The notes beneath the pieces were generated by a model. It made no database searches and was not told the DNA's origin. It saw nothing but the letters and a program-made list of their open reading frames with translations. The translations under genes and the position numbers were made by a program. Below, in pieces: positions 35,578-44,542 of a stretch of DNA of 64,000 nucleotides. The stretch's first letter is position 1, and every line of letters begins with the position of its first letter. This DNA comes from GCA-003244245 sp963823755 (lineage in GTDB: Bacteria > Actinomycetota > Actinomycetes > Mycobacteriales > Pseudonocardiaceae), in contig CAWGMP010000025.1 in assembly GCA_963823755.1 (NCBI GenBank), forward strand, positions 1 to 64,000, given 5' to 3'.

Positions 35578-36254
35578 ACCCGGTCGGGCGCTGTGGGCTA
35601 CGCCCGGCATCGCACCGGCACCGCGCTGGCGTGCCTCGTGCTGAATACCGGCTGTACCACGAAACCGGAGGGGCAGCTCGCCTACTATTCCGGGTGAATG
35701 GTGTAAATTCCACCCATTAGAGTGAAGTGACTACTTGATGTAGTTTCCAGCTCGGGATGACGCTCTACCTCGGTATGTCGTCGGCAAATTATACCCCAAG
35801 ATGGTGACTCTCGGTGACTCCGCATCGGAGGCTGCGCGGTGGGTGATCCGCCTCGTTCCGGCGCTCAGGGTCGCTGACCGGAGATCCGATCAAACCGCCC
35901 TATTTTTCACATCCGGACAGCTCAGAGGCTGTGCACAGTCATCAAAAAAATCATGGCAGGCGCGTCGAGGTGACCGTGACCGGGCCGCGCGGGCGCTTCC
36001 ACCGGGTGTGAACCCGGCCGCTGGCTGGACACGCCACTACACTCTGTCCATGCCAGTCACCCACTTGCTTTCTTGGTCGACATCCTCCAAGCTGCCGCGT
36101 ACCTGAAGGGAGCAGCTGCCCCGGGGAGGCGGGCTGAGAAAGGAGGCCGTCCCAGCAGCGTCGGCGGTCGCGGTGATACTCGACTTGAGTATTCGCCGTA
36201 ACTCCTCGCCTGGCACGCCTTCCCTTGCACGAAAAACCCTGCACTTAGGAAGCG
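35578..36254. other. Intergenic region without a supported gene
   Basis: About 680 bases before the heptad-repeat operon, with an AT-richer part (35690-35960). Short frames have poor composition and no ribosome sites. Promoters for the downstream operon should lie here. Confidence 0.4.
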
Positions 36255-36953
36255 GTGGTGGAGTTGGCTAGAACGGATGCTCGATCCGGTGGAGCTGGAC
36301 TGTTCAACGTTGTCAGTATTGTGATCCTCGTCGTCGGCGTCTTGGCCATCGGTATAGCGGCCGCGCTGCTCGCCCGAACCCTGGCGGCGGCCCAGAGCAT
36401 CGACAAGAAGGCACAGACTATTGCTGGAAACGGTGCCAACATCAACACCGCGACCGACTCGGTCATCCAGTTGAACCGGACCAATGAGGTTGCTGCCTCG
36501 ATTCTGCAGAGCGCGAAGCCGCTGCAGGGCCTGCTGACCACGGCAGACGCCACTGCTCGCGACATTGACGGCCTGGCAAAGTCGATCAACGGCACGGCCG
36601 GGACCATCAACGGCTCGGCCACGACGATCAACGGTACGGCGACCACGATCAACGGCAGCGCCAGGGACATCAACAACAACGTCGGAACGATCAACGGCAC
36701 CGCCTTCGCGATCAACAGCACCGCGAAGGGCATCGACAACCGAGCCGCAGCCATCCTCGACGTTGCACAGCGCATCGATGTCGATGCGGCGAATATCAAT
36801 GATGCCCTGGCGAGGACGGTGATCATCGCCCGAAACATCAGGGTCGACGCCGGCAACATCATCAACCAAGCGATCAACGCAGAGCTGACTTCTCGTTGTA
36901 TCGATGCCAAGGTGCGTCTTAACCTGATCAACCCGCCGTCGCCGGCCTGCTAG
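36255..36953 (+). CDS. Membrane-anchored heptad-repeat protein 1
   Basis: 232 aa from GTG 36255 with AGGAAG nearby. One membrane helix at residues about 16-45 ('VVSIVILVVGVLAIGIAAA') is followed by an outward domain. Residues about 110-200 are eleven consecutive seven-residue units of the type I-N-G-(S/T)-A-x-x, for example 'INGTAGTINGSATTINGTA'. Such spacing (Ile at a, Ala at e) suggests a long, thin coiled coil. The end 'LTSRCIDAKVRLNLINPPS' has a Cys pair with the last residue. No enzymatic motif. It starts an operon with two similar genes (36965, 37704). Family unknown to me; MCP-like database labels would be due to the coil. Confidence 0.65.
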   Translation: MVELARTDARSGGAGLFNVVSIVILVVGVLAIGIAAALLARTLAAAQSIDKKAQTIAGNGANINTATDSVIQLNRTNEVAASILQSAKPLQGLLTTADATARDIDGLAKSINGTAGTINGSATTINGTATTINGSARDINNNVGTINGTAFAINSTAKGIDNRAAAILDVAQRIDVDAANINDALARTVIIARNIRVDAGNIINQAINAELTSRCIDAKVRLNLINPPSPAC

Positions 36954-36964
36954 GGGGATGGAAG

Positions 36965-37693
36965 ATGACAACACAGCAATTCTCCAGAACGTCGGCATCT
37001 GCTCCAGCCTCTGCGGCAGGATCGTCCTTCGCTCGGTTCCTATGGATCTTCACTACACTCGGACTCATCGTCGTGGTCGTCGTCATCGGCTTCCTGATCG
37101 GCATCGTCCGGGCGCTCGAGTCGATCGACAATGGGCTGTATGAGGCGTCGAACTCCGTGGCAGGTGCGACGGGTGACGTCAAGCCGCTGCCCAACTACAT
37201 CCAGACGATCAACGCTGCACTGACCGACATCGACACCGCATTGAAGCCGATCAAAGGCCAGGTGTCCGACGCCGCGGCTTCGCTGCAGTCGATCAGGGGT
37301 ACAGCTCAGTCCATCGATGCGTCGTTGAAAGACACCTCCGCTTCGCTGGTCAACACCTCCGGTTCACTGGTTGACACCTCGGGAACGTTGGTTGGCGCCT
37401 CGCAGTCAGTAGGTGCGATCTCCGCCTCGCTGGTGGACACTTCCAACGTTCTGTTGAACGTTCTGGGTCTCGCCCAGTCGATCGATGGCACGCTGGAGTC
37501 GGTTCAGAACGCCGACAGCCGAGGCACCGCCTTGGTCACCCCACAGGTCAACGACATCAACAGGTCCCTCATCTCTGCTGAGACCGATCTCACCAACATC
37601 AACCTTCAGCTCCAGGAGACCAACCGCCACCTGACCAACATCTGCACCTCACCGACGCTGTCCTTGCTGCCGCCGTTCAAGTGCCACCCGTAG
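36965..37693 (+). CDS. Membrane-anchored heptad-repeat protein 2
   Basis: 242 aa from ATG 36965, 11 bases after gene 1, with GGGGGA and GGAAG upstream. A single membrane helix lies at residues about 22-48 ('FLWIFTTLGLIVVVVVIGF'). The outward domain again runs in seven-residue steps, here 'SLVDTSG/SLVNTSG' type (residues about 125-170: 'SASLVNTSGSLVDTSGTLV'). The C-terminus, 'TNICTSPTLSLLPPFKCHP', has two Cys, as gene 1 does, and may form a disulfide. It probably assembles with the neighbouring proteins. Confidence 0.65.
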   Translation: MTTQQFSRTSASAPASAAGSSFARFLWIFTTLGLIVVVVVIGFLIGIVRALESIDNGLYEASNSVAGATGDVKPLPNYIQTINAALTDIDTALKPIKGQVSDAAASLQSIRGTAQSIDASLKDTSASLVNTSGSLVDTSGTLVGASQSVGAISASLVDTSNVLLNVLGLAQSIDGTLESVQNADSRGTALVTPQVNDINRSLISAETDLTNINLQLQETNRHLTNICTSPTLSLLPPFKCHP

Positions 37694-37703
37694 GAGGTGA
37701 CTG

Positions 37704-38600
37704 ATGCGACGCTTAACGTCCCAAGCTCTCCCGGGGATTATGCTCGTGATCGTCATCTTTTGGGCGCTCCTTGCGGTAATCTTCCTGACTGGCATCCTGG
37801 CGTCGGCTAATCGGATCGAGAATCGGGTCGGCGTCATCAACAGCGAAGTCGGCCCGATCAGCAACAAGCTCGACACAGTGCCGATTCTCGCCAAGGTGCA
37901 GGATACCGCGAACCAGATCCGTGATGCGGCTTCGAACCTCAGCCCGACCATCGGACGCATCGTTGATTCGGCCAGTAGCATCGACTCCAGTCTCAAGCAG
38001 GTCAATGATGCTGTCGGGCCGATCAACAAGTCCGCGAAGGCGATCAATGGTTCGGTCTTGGACATCAACAAGGCTGTACAGACCATCGGGCCGAACCTGG
38101 TCACGGTTCTGGGTAACGCGCGGTCGATCAATGCGCACGTGCACTCGATCGATGGACGACTGGCCGGCACCCTGGACAATGTGTACGACATCAGGAGTCG
38201 TGTCGTTCTCGTCACGGGTCAGGCTGATGACATCAACAATTCCGCCAGAACCATCAGTCACGACACCACATTCATCAAGAATATTGTCGGTACTGCCGGC
38301 TTCATCGGTACGATCAACGGCAATGCATACGGCATCGAGACCTCTCCGATTCTTCTGAGGGCAGGCAATGCCGGTGTATTGCGGGAGATGGCAGCTGCCT
38401 CTGCTCGGCAAGATCCTGTTGCGGCTCAGGCTGGAATTCCGGCGCTGGATCTGCTCCCGCAGATTTCAGCACTCGGATTGCCTGCTCTGCCGGCTCTTCC
38501 GACCGGGGATCTGACGTCCACACTCACCAACCTGCTGCAAGGGTTGCCTGTGCTGGGTGACTCCGGTGATCTCCTCAGTCAGGTGGTTGCACCGAAGTAG
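37704..38600 (+). CDS. Membrane-anchored heptad-repeat protein 3
   Basis: 298 aa from ATG 37704 with an excellent AGGAGG site. Membrane helix at residues about 8-32 ('IMLVIVIFWALLAVIFLTG'), then seven-residue periodicity similar to gene 1 ('INKSAKAINGSVLDINKAV', 'INAHVHSIDGRLAGTLDNV', 'ADDINNSARTISHDT'). The last 90 residues differ: Leu/Ala/Pro-rich 'LDLLPQISALGLPALPALP'. It is the last gene of the operon, followed by a strong hairpin. All three share orientation, topology and repeat type, suggesting duplication and a joint structure at the cell surface. Confidence 0.65.
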   Translation: MRRLTSQALPGIMLVIVIFWALLAVIFLTGILASANRIENRVGVINSEVGPISNKLDTVPILAKVQDTANQIRDAASNLSPTIGRIVDSASSIDSSLKQVNDAVGPINKSAKAINGSVLDINKAVQTIGPNLVTVLGNARSINAHVHSIDGRLAGTLDNVYDIRSRVVLVTGQADDINNSARTISHDTTFIKNIVGTAGFIGTINGNAYGIETSPILLRAGNAGVLREMAAASARQDPVAAQAGIPALDLLPQISALGLPALPALPTGDLTSTLTNLLQGLPVLGDSGDLLSQVVAPK

Positions 38601-38630
38601 CCGCCGGAGTTCGATGTAGTTTCCCTGCAA

Positions 38631-38666
38631 CCGGGGGCGTCGACCTGACCAGGTCGACGCCCCCGG
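38631..38666 (+). terminator. Strong hairpin terminator after heptad-repeat operon
   Basis: 17-bp exact arms 38631-38647 and 38650-38666 (CCGGGGGCGTCGACCTG and complement), 30 bases after the stop of the third gene. The loop is very tight; the closing pairs probably open. No T-run. Confidence 0.8.
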
Positions 38667-38729
38667 GCCTTACATGTTCTGCCGATCGGTTTCTCGTCGA
38701 AACCTGGCGGTCAGCGGGCTGTCACCTGG

Positions 38730-39539
38730 ATGCGGCGTCATGAAGCTGTGCTTGAAAGAGACGGGTCTGGTAGAGCCGGGCAGAGTGAGTTGCTCGTGTC
38801 ATTGTCCGGGATCCGTTCGGCGACCCTGGATGACTGCGCCGTTCTACGCGGCGAGCTGGACTCCCGCGGAGTGCCGGTCTCTCTTCTGGTGGTGCCTCGC
38901 CGTCCCGGCGGCAGCGCCGCACTGAACTGGATTCGGGGGCGCGGTAATCTCGGCGACGCGGTGCTGCTCCATGGTTACGATCACACCGTGGATCCGATCG
39001 GCTGCTGGGGATCGCACACCGTCGCCAGGCTGGGTCGCCGCGCAGAGTTCGCCACCTTGCCGGCGCACGAGGCCGGGCTGCGCTTGCGGGCAGCGAGAAT
39101 TCTCCTCGAGCGGCTGGGCCTAGGTACGGACGTGTTCGTCCCGCCGCGTTGGCTGGCTTCGGCTGGCACGCTGCGGGCGTTGCAGCAGCACGGTTACCGG
39201 GTCTGCGCCGATGCCACTGCGGTGCATGACCTGTGCGCACATCAGGCGCACCGCGCCAGGGTGCTGGGATTCGGTGCGCGTGGAGTCGGGATGCTGGAGC
39301 TGGCGCCTGGTGAGTGCACTGAACTGTGGTGGTGCCGGGTGCTTGTGCTGGGCGCTGCTCGCACAGCCCGTCGTGGTGGGCTGGTGCGCATCGCGGTGGA
39401 CGCGACGGACCTGGCCCGCAGTGCCCGCCGGTCGGCCCTGCGCGATGCTGTCGATGCCGCGTTGCACTACGGCGCTTCGCCCAGCACGTACTCGACGATC
39501 ACGACCAGCTCGCGCAGGCGAGCTGATCACGCCTGCTGA
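38730..39539 (+). CDS. DUF2334 polysaccharide-deacetylase-like protein
   Basis: The reading frame from ATG 38730 gives 269 aa. By comparison with the mycobacterial gene in this position (Rv0787 type) the true start may be TTG 38790 or GTG 38796 ('VSLSGI'). Blocks: 'LDSRGVPVSLLVVPRRPGG', 'GDAVLLHGYDHT' (His/Asp of the metal site), 'AEFATLPAHEAGLRLRAAR', 'VFVPPRWLASAGTLRALQQ', 'GGLVRIAVDATDL'. This is the DUF2334/NodB-like deacetylase fold; the substrate is unknown. Its place just before purS is conserved in mycobacteria. Confidence 0.75.
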   Translation: MRRHEAVLERDGSGRAGQSELLVSLSGIRSATLDDCAVLRGELDSRGVPVSLLVVPRRPGGSAALNWIRGRGNLGDAVLLHGYDHTVDPIGCWGSHTVARLGRRAEFATLPAHEAGLRLRAARILLERLGLGTDVFVPPRWLASAGTLRALQQHGYRVCADATAVHDLCAHQAHRARVLGFGARGVGMLELAPGECTELWWCRVLVLGAARTARRGGLVRIAVDATDLARSARRSALRDAVDAALHYGASPSTYSTITTSSRRRADHAC

Positions 39540-39557
39540 AACGGGTAGCCTCGGATC

Positions 39558-39791
39558 GTGCCACGAGTGGTCGTCGACGTCGTCCCCAAGCCCGAGATCC
39601 TCGATCCGCAAGGTCAGGCGATTGTGCGCGCGTTGCCCCGGTTGGGCTTGCACGGGGTGCGCGACGTGCGGCAGGGCAAGCATTTCGAGCTCGATGTCGA
39701 CGACGATGTCGACGCCGAGACCCTGCATCGGATCGCGGGTGAGCTGCTCGCCAACCCGGTGATCGAAGACTGGACGGTACGTCGGCTATGA
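39558..39791 (+). CDS. purS: Phosphoribosylformylglycinamidine synthase subunit PurS
   Basis: 77 aa from GTG 39558. Typical PurS: 'VVVDVVPKPEILDPQGQAI', 'LGLHGVRDVRQGKHFELDV', 'LLANPVIEDWTV'. PurS bridges PurQ and PurL and helps pass ammonia in the conversion of FGAR to FGAM. It precedes purQ by 25 bases. Confidence 0.95.
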   Translation: MPRVVVDVVPKPEILDPQGQAIVRALPRLGLHGVRDVRQGKHFELDVDDDVDAETLHRIAGELLANPVIEDWTVRRL

Positions 39792-39816
39792 GCTTCAGCC
39801 GGATTGGTGCCGTCGG

Positions 39817-40505
<689 letters not shown>

Positions 40506-40509
<4 letters not shown>

Positions 40510-41096
40510 GAACCTTGCTTGGGCACGGGAGGACCGCCGTCGCGTCCCGCCCACTGCGGCAGCAGGTCGGCGACTGCGATATCCAGGTCGAAGGGCTCGC
40601 TGACGGACAGGCGCCGTTCCGGCCCGATCATCTGGTAGGAGTCACCGTGCCCGATGCCGTAGGTGCTGACCAGGGGTGGCTCAAGCTCGATCCGCCAGTA
40701 GTGCGGGATCCCGTAGCGGGCGTACAGGGCCGGTTTGGTGGTGCGATCCTCCAGATGGCTGCCTGGCGATTCGATTTCGACGGCGACCAGTACCTCCGAC
40801 GGTGCAAACCAGTGCCGCCCCGGCTGATCGCTGCGTACCACCAGGACGTCGGGGATGCGGGTCAGCTGCCGCCCGAAGCGGATCTCCACGGCCTGGGTCA
40901 CCACGAGCGGTTCGGGGGCGACCGCCTCCAGGCGGACGCCGAGACGCATTGCGACGGCCTGGTGCAGGCTCGACGGTGAGGGTGACACGGTCAGTGCCCC
41001 GTCTGTCAACTCGTACCGGTGGTGGCTTTCGGGCAGTGCGTCGAGGTCCTCGACGGTCCAACCCCCGGACGGGATCACCAGCAGCGAATCGGTCAT
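40506..41096 (-). CDS. Uma2-family (DUF820) putative restriction endonuclease-fold protein
   Basis: 196 aa from ATG 41096. Uma2 hallmarks: 'GGWTVEDLDALPESHHRYE', 'YELTDGALTVSPSPSSLHQ', 'RIPDVLVVRSD', and 'VLVAVEIESPGS' then 'KPALYARYGIPHYWRIEL'. The PD-(D/E)XK-like residues Asp, Glu-x-(E/S) and Lys are present. The biological role of this large family is unknown. It is inserted against the direction of the purine genes, between purQ and purL. Confidence 0.85.
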
Positions 41097-41187
41097 CGTC
41101 GCCTCCTCGATCGGGAGTCTATCGCCGCGCCCCTGATCGCGATTCGGCTCCCGATGGCGTTCTCCGCGCGGCCCGTACCCTGCGAGA

Positions 41188-43473
41188 ATGCTCGACTCTG
41201 TACGACAGGCTGCCGTGACACCTGACCATCCGCAGCCCTACCGGGAGCTGGGGCTTGCCGACGACGAGTACGCGAGGATCCGGGAGATCCTCGGCCGCCG
41301 GCCGACGGCGGCCGAGCTGGCGATGTACTCGGTGATGTGGAGCGAGCACTGCTCCTACAAATCCTCTAAAACGCATTTGCGCTATTTCGGGCAGACAACC
41401 ACCGAGGCGATGCGGGCACGGATGCTCGCGGGTATCGGTGAGAATGCCGGTGTCGTCGAGGTCGGCGACGGCTGGGCGGTGACATTCAAGATCGAATCGC
41501 ATAACCATCCGTCCTATGTGGAGCCCTACCAGGGTGCGGCGACCGGGGTCGGCGGGATCGTGCGCGACATCATGGCCATGGGCGCTCGGCCGATCGCGGT
41601 CGCGGACTCCTTGCGTTTCGGCCCCGCTGACGCTGCGGACACTGCGCGGGTGCTGCCGGGAGTGGTCGCCGGGATCGGGGGCTACGGCAACTGCCTTGGC
41701 TTGCCCAACATCGGGGGCGAGGTCGTCTTCGATCCCTCGTATGCGGGCAACCCGCTGGTCAACGCCCTGTGTATCGGTGTCATGCGGGTGGCCGATCTGC
41801 ACCTGGCGCACGCCAGCGGCTCCGGTAACAAGATCGTCCTGTTCGGCGCGCGCACCGGCCGTGACGGTATCGGCGGGGTCTCGGTGCTGGCCAGCGAGAG
41901 CTTCAGCGCGGAAAGCGGCAGGAAGAAGCTGCCCAGCGTGCAGGTGGGCGATCCGTTCACCGAGAAGGTGCTGATCGAATGCTGCCTGGAGCTTTTCGCC
42001 GCCGGTCTGGTGGCCGGCATCCAGGACCTCGGGGGAGCCGGGCTGTCCTGCGCGACCAGCGAGCTGGCCAGCGCCGGCGATGGCGGCATGCGGGTGGACC
42101 TCGACGCGGTACCGCTACGGGCACCGGGAATGACGCCGGCCGAGATCTTGTGTAGTGAATCCCAGGAGCGGATGTGCGCCGTGGTGCATCCCTGCGACGT
42201 GGACGCCTTCATGGTGGTCTGCGCCAAGTGGGATGTCACCGCCACGGTGATCGGTGAAGTCACCGACGGCGACCGGCTGGTGATCACCTGGCATGGCGAG
42301 GCCGTGGCGGACGTGCCGCCTGGCACCCTCGCGCACGAAGGCCCGATCTACCACCGCCCGGTACGACGTCCGTCCACTCAGGATGCCTTGCAAGCATGCA
42401 TTCCGGACGCTTTGACCCGGCCGTCCACACCAGGCGCGGTGCGCGCCACGGTGTTGCGGATGGTGGCCGCCGCCGGCCTGTGCTCGCGGGCCTGGGTGAC
42501 CGATCAGTACGACCGCTACGTGCGGGGCGGCACCGTGCTCGCGCAACCCAGCGATGCGGGCATGGTGCGCATCGACGAGGCCACCCAGCGCGGCGTGGCG
42601 GTGGCCACCGATTGCAACTCACGGTACTGCGCGCTGGATCCCTACGCCGGCGCGCAGCTGGCGCTGGCCGAGGCCTATCGCAACGTCGCGGTCACCGGGG
42701 CCACCCCGCTGGCCGTGACGAACTGCCTCAATTTCGGCGCGCCCACCGACCCCGGCGTGATGTGGCAGTTCGAGCAGGCCGTCCGCGGGCTGGCCGACGG
42801 GTGTGCTGCCCTCGGCATCCCGGTCACCGGGGGGAACGTCAGCTTCTACAACCAGACCGGGGACATCTCCATCCTGCCCACCCCGGTGGTCGGGGTGCTC
42901 GGCGTGATCGACGACGTGCGCCTGCGGATCCCGACCGGGCTGGGCGCTGCGGGTGACGGGGTCTGGCTGCTCGGCGAGACTACCGACGAGTTCGGTGGCA
43001 GCGAATGGGCGCACGAGGTGCACGGGCATCTCGGTGGCCGGCCACCTGCGGTGGATCTGGCCCGCGAGCAGGCGATCGGCGAGGTGCTCGCCGCCGCGTC
43101 CCGCGAGGGTCTGGTGAGCGGGACGCACGACCTGTCCGAAGGTGGTCTGGCGCAAGCGCTGGTGGAGGCCTGTCTGCGCAGCGATGTCGGCGCTCGGGTG
43201 ACCCTGCCGGCGCAGCTCGACCCGTTCGTCGCGCTGTTCTCCGAGACGTCCGCGCGTGTCCTGCTCGGTGTGTCCGGCGTGCATGCTGACCGTCTCGCGC
43301 AACTGTGCACAGATCATGGTGTGCCGATGACCCGGCTCGGCGAGGTCCACCCCGCGCCCGTCGTGGAGATCGCCCCTGTCGCCACCTTCACCCTCGACGA
43401 GCTGCGCACCGCCTGGCACACCACCCTCCCCGCGCTGTTCGGAACCGAGAACCCGGGAGCACTCCATGCGTGA
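41188..43473 (+). CDS. purL: Phosphoribosylformylglycinamidine synthase subunit PurL
   Basis: 761 aa from ATG 41188, the small PurL form that needs PurS and PurQ. Motifs: 'VMWSEHCSYKSSKTHLRYF', 'FKIESHNHPSYVEPYQGAA', 'GVGGIVRDIMAMGARPIAV', 'LGGAGLSCATSELASAG', and 'VTGGNVSFYNQTGDISILP' in the second half. It converts FGAR, ATP and ammonia to FGAM. The stop overlaps the next gene by eight bases. Confidence 0.97.
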   Translation: MLDSVRQAAVTPDHPQPYRELGLADDEYARIREILGRRPTAAELAMYSVMWSEHCSYKSSKTHLRYFGQTTTEAMRARMLAGIGENAGVVEVGDGWAVTFKIESHNHPSYVEPYQGAATGVGGIVRDIMAMGARPIAVADSLRFGPADAADTARVLPGVVAGIGGYGNCLGLPNIGGEVVFDPSYAGNPLVNALCIGVMRVADLHLAHASGSGNKIVLFGARTGRDGIGGVSVLASESFSAESGRKKLPSVQVGDPFTEKVLIECCLELFAAGLVAGIQDLGGAGLSCATSELASAGDGGMRVDLDAVPLRAPGMTPAEILCSESQERMCAVVHPCDVDAFMVVCAKWDVTATVIGEVTDGDRLVITWHGEAVADVPPGTLAHEGPIYHRPVRRPSTQDALQACIPDALTRPSTPGAVRATVLRMVAAAGLCSRAWVTDQYDRYVRGGTVLAQPSDAGMVRIDEATQRGVAVATDCNSRYCALDPYAGAQLALAEAYRNVAVTGATPLAVTNCLNFGAPTDPGVMWQFEQAVRGLADGCAALGIPVTGGNVSFYNQTGDISILPTPVVGVLGVIDDVRLRIPTGLGAAGDGVWLLGETTDEFGGSEWAHEVHGHLGGRPPAVDLAREQAIGEVLAAASREGLVSGTHDLSEGGLAQALVEACLRSDVGARVTLPAQLDPFVALFSETSARVLLGVSGVHADRLAQLCTDHGVPMTRLGEVHPAPVVEIAPVATFTLDELRTAWHTTLPALFGTENPGALHA

Positions 43474-43852
43474 AGTCGACGCCGATGAGCTGCGCGGCGC
43501 GCTGGCCGCGGTCGCGGGGTGGTTGGACGGGGATGATCCGAAGCCCGCGCGCGAGGAGCTGGCGCGGGCTGTCCGGCTCAGTCTCCGCGCGCTGGCGCAG
43601 ATCGCTCCCGGAGCGGCAGTGGAGGTGCGGGTACCACCGTTCGCCGCCGTCCAGTGCGTCGCGGGGCCTAGGCACACCCGGGGAACCCCACCCAACCTCG
43701 TGGAAACCGACCCCCGCACCTGGCTCGAACTAGCCACCGCCCGGCTGACCTGGCCCGTAGCGCTGACCGGTGGCCGCACGGTGGCCTCCGGTCCCCGTGC
43801 CGACATCTCCCCCTGGCTCCCCCTGGTGCGATCCTCCACGATGGGGGCATGA
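43466..43852 (+). CDS. SCP-like (sterol carrier family) protein
   Basis: 128 aa from ATG 43466. Blocks 'LARAVRLSLRALAQIAPGA', 'VEVRVPPFAAVQCVAGPRH', 'GTPPNLVETDPRTWLELAT' and 'GPRADISPWLPL' correspond to the short 'bacterial SCP orthologue' proteins encoded after purL or near purF in actinomycetes. They probably bind a hydrophobic ligand, but this is not shown. Overlaps both neighbours (8 and 4 bases), so translationally coupled. Confidence 0.75.
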   Translation: MREVDADELRGALAAVAGWLDGDDPKPAREELARAVRLSLRALAQIAPGAAVEVRVPPFAAVQCVAGPRHTRGTPPNLVETDPRTWLELATARLTWPVALTGGRTVASGPRADISPWLPLVRSSTMGA

Positions 43853-44409
43853 CGTTGTCGAGGTTCGGCGCCGCGATCGACGAGTGTGATCGACGGGTGC
43901 GGAGGGTGCGCCCACAGCAGTGGCACAACCCGACTCCGTGCTCGGAGTGGGATGTTCGAGCGCTGGTGAACCATCTGGTCACCGAGCAGCTGTGGGCGCC
44001 GTTGCTGCTTGACGGAGCCACCATCGACGACATCGGGGATCGCTTCGATGGCGATCAGCTCGGTGACGACCCGGTGCAGGCCTGGGCGAGCGCGGCGGCT
44101 GCGGCACGGCACGCGTTCGCGGCACCGGGTGCTCTGCGGCGGCCCGTCGAGCTGTCCTACGGGCGCCGCCCCGCCGAGGGGTACTGCCAGGAGATGACCC
44201 TGGACCTGACCGTGCACGCCTGGGACCTGGCTCGGGGAATCGAGGTTGACGACCGGCTCGGCGAGGAGCTGGTGAACGACGGGCTGGCCTTCATCGAGCC
44301 GCAGGTCGAGCAACTGGCCGCCACCGGATTGTTCGCACCGCCTGTGGCTGTAGGGGACGACGCCGACGCCCAGACCCGGCTGCTGGCCCTGCTCGGACGC
44401 CGGGCGTAA
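43849..44409 (+). CDS. TIGR03086-family (mycothiol/DinB-like) metal-binding protein
   Basis: 186 aa from ATG 43849 (ATGA overlap). 'WHNPTPCSEWDVRALVNHL' and 'EMTLDLTVHAWDLARGIEV' carry the three His/Asp/Glu-type metal ligands of the maleylpyruvate isomerase/DinB fold. The middle is Ala-rich helix. Members of this fold often use mycothiol. The specific reaction is unknown. Confidence 0.8.
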   Translation: MTLSRFGAAIDECDRRVRRVRPQQWHNPTPCSEWDVRALVNHLVTEQLWAPLLLDGATIDDIGDRFDGDQLGDDPVQAWASAAAAARHAFAAPGALRRPVELSYGRRPAEGYCQEMTLDLTVHAWDLARGIEVDDRLGEELVNDGLAFIEPQVEQLAATGLFAPPVAVGDDADAQTRLLALLGRRA

Positions 44410-44542
44410 AGCGCCCAGAGTGCCCAGAGAAAGAGAACAAGGCAGGACAGCTAAGCCACCCGGCCAGTCCTGCGCGGATTCGAAAGCGGCCCGTAGAGTG
44501 GGGAGTCTCGTCAGTCCGGTCGCCAGACCCGTGGAGTCTCAG

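Noticed and set aside
41119..44313. Long leftward frames opposite purL and its neighbours
   Set aside because: They are antisense to clearly recognised purine genes.
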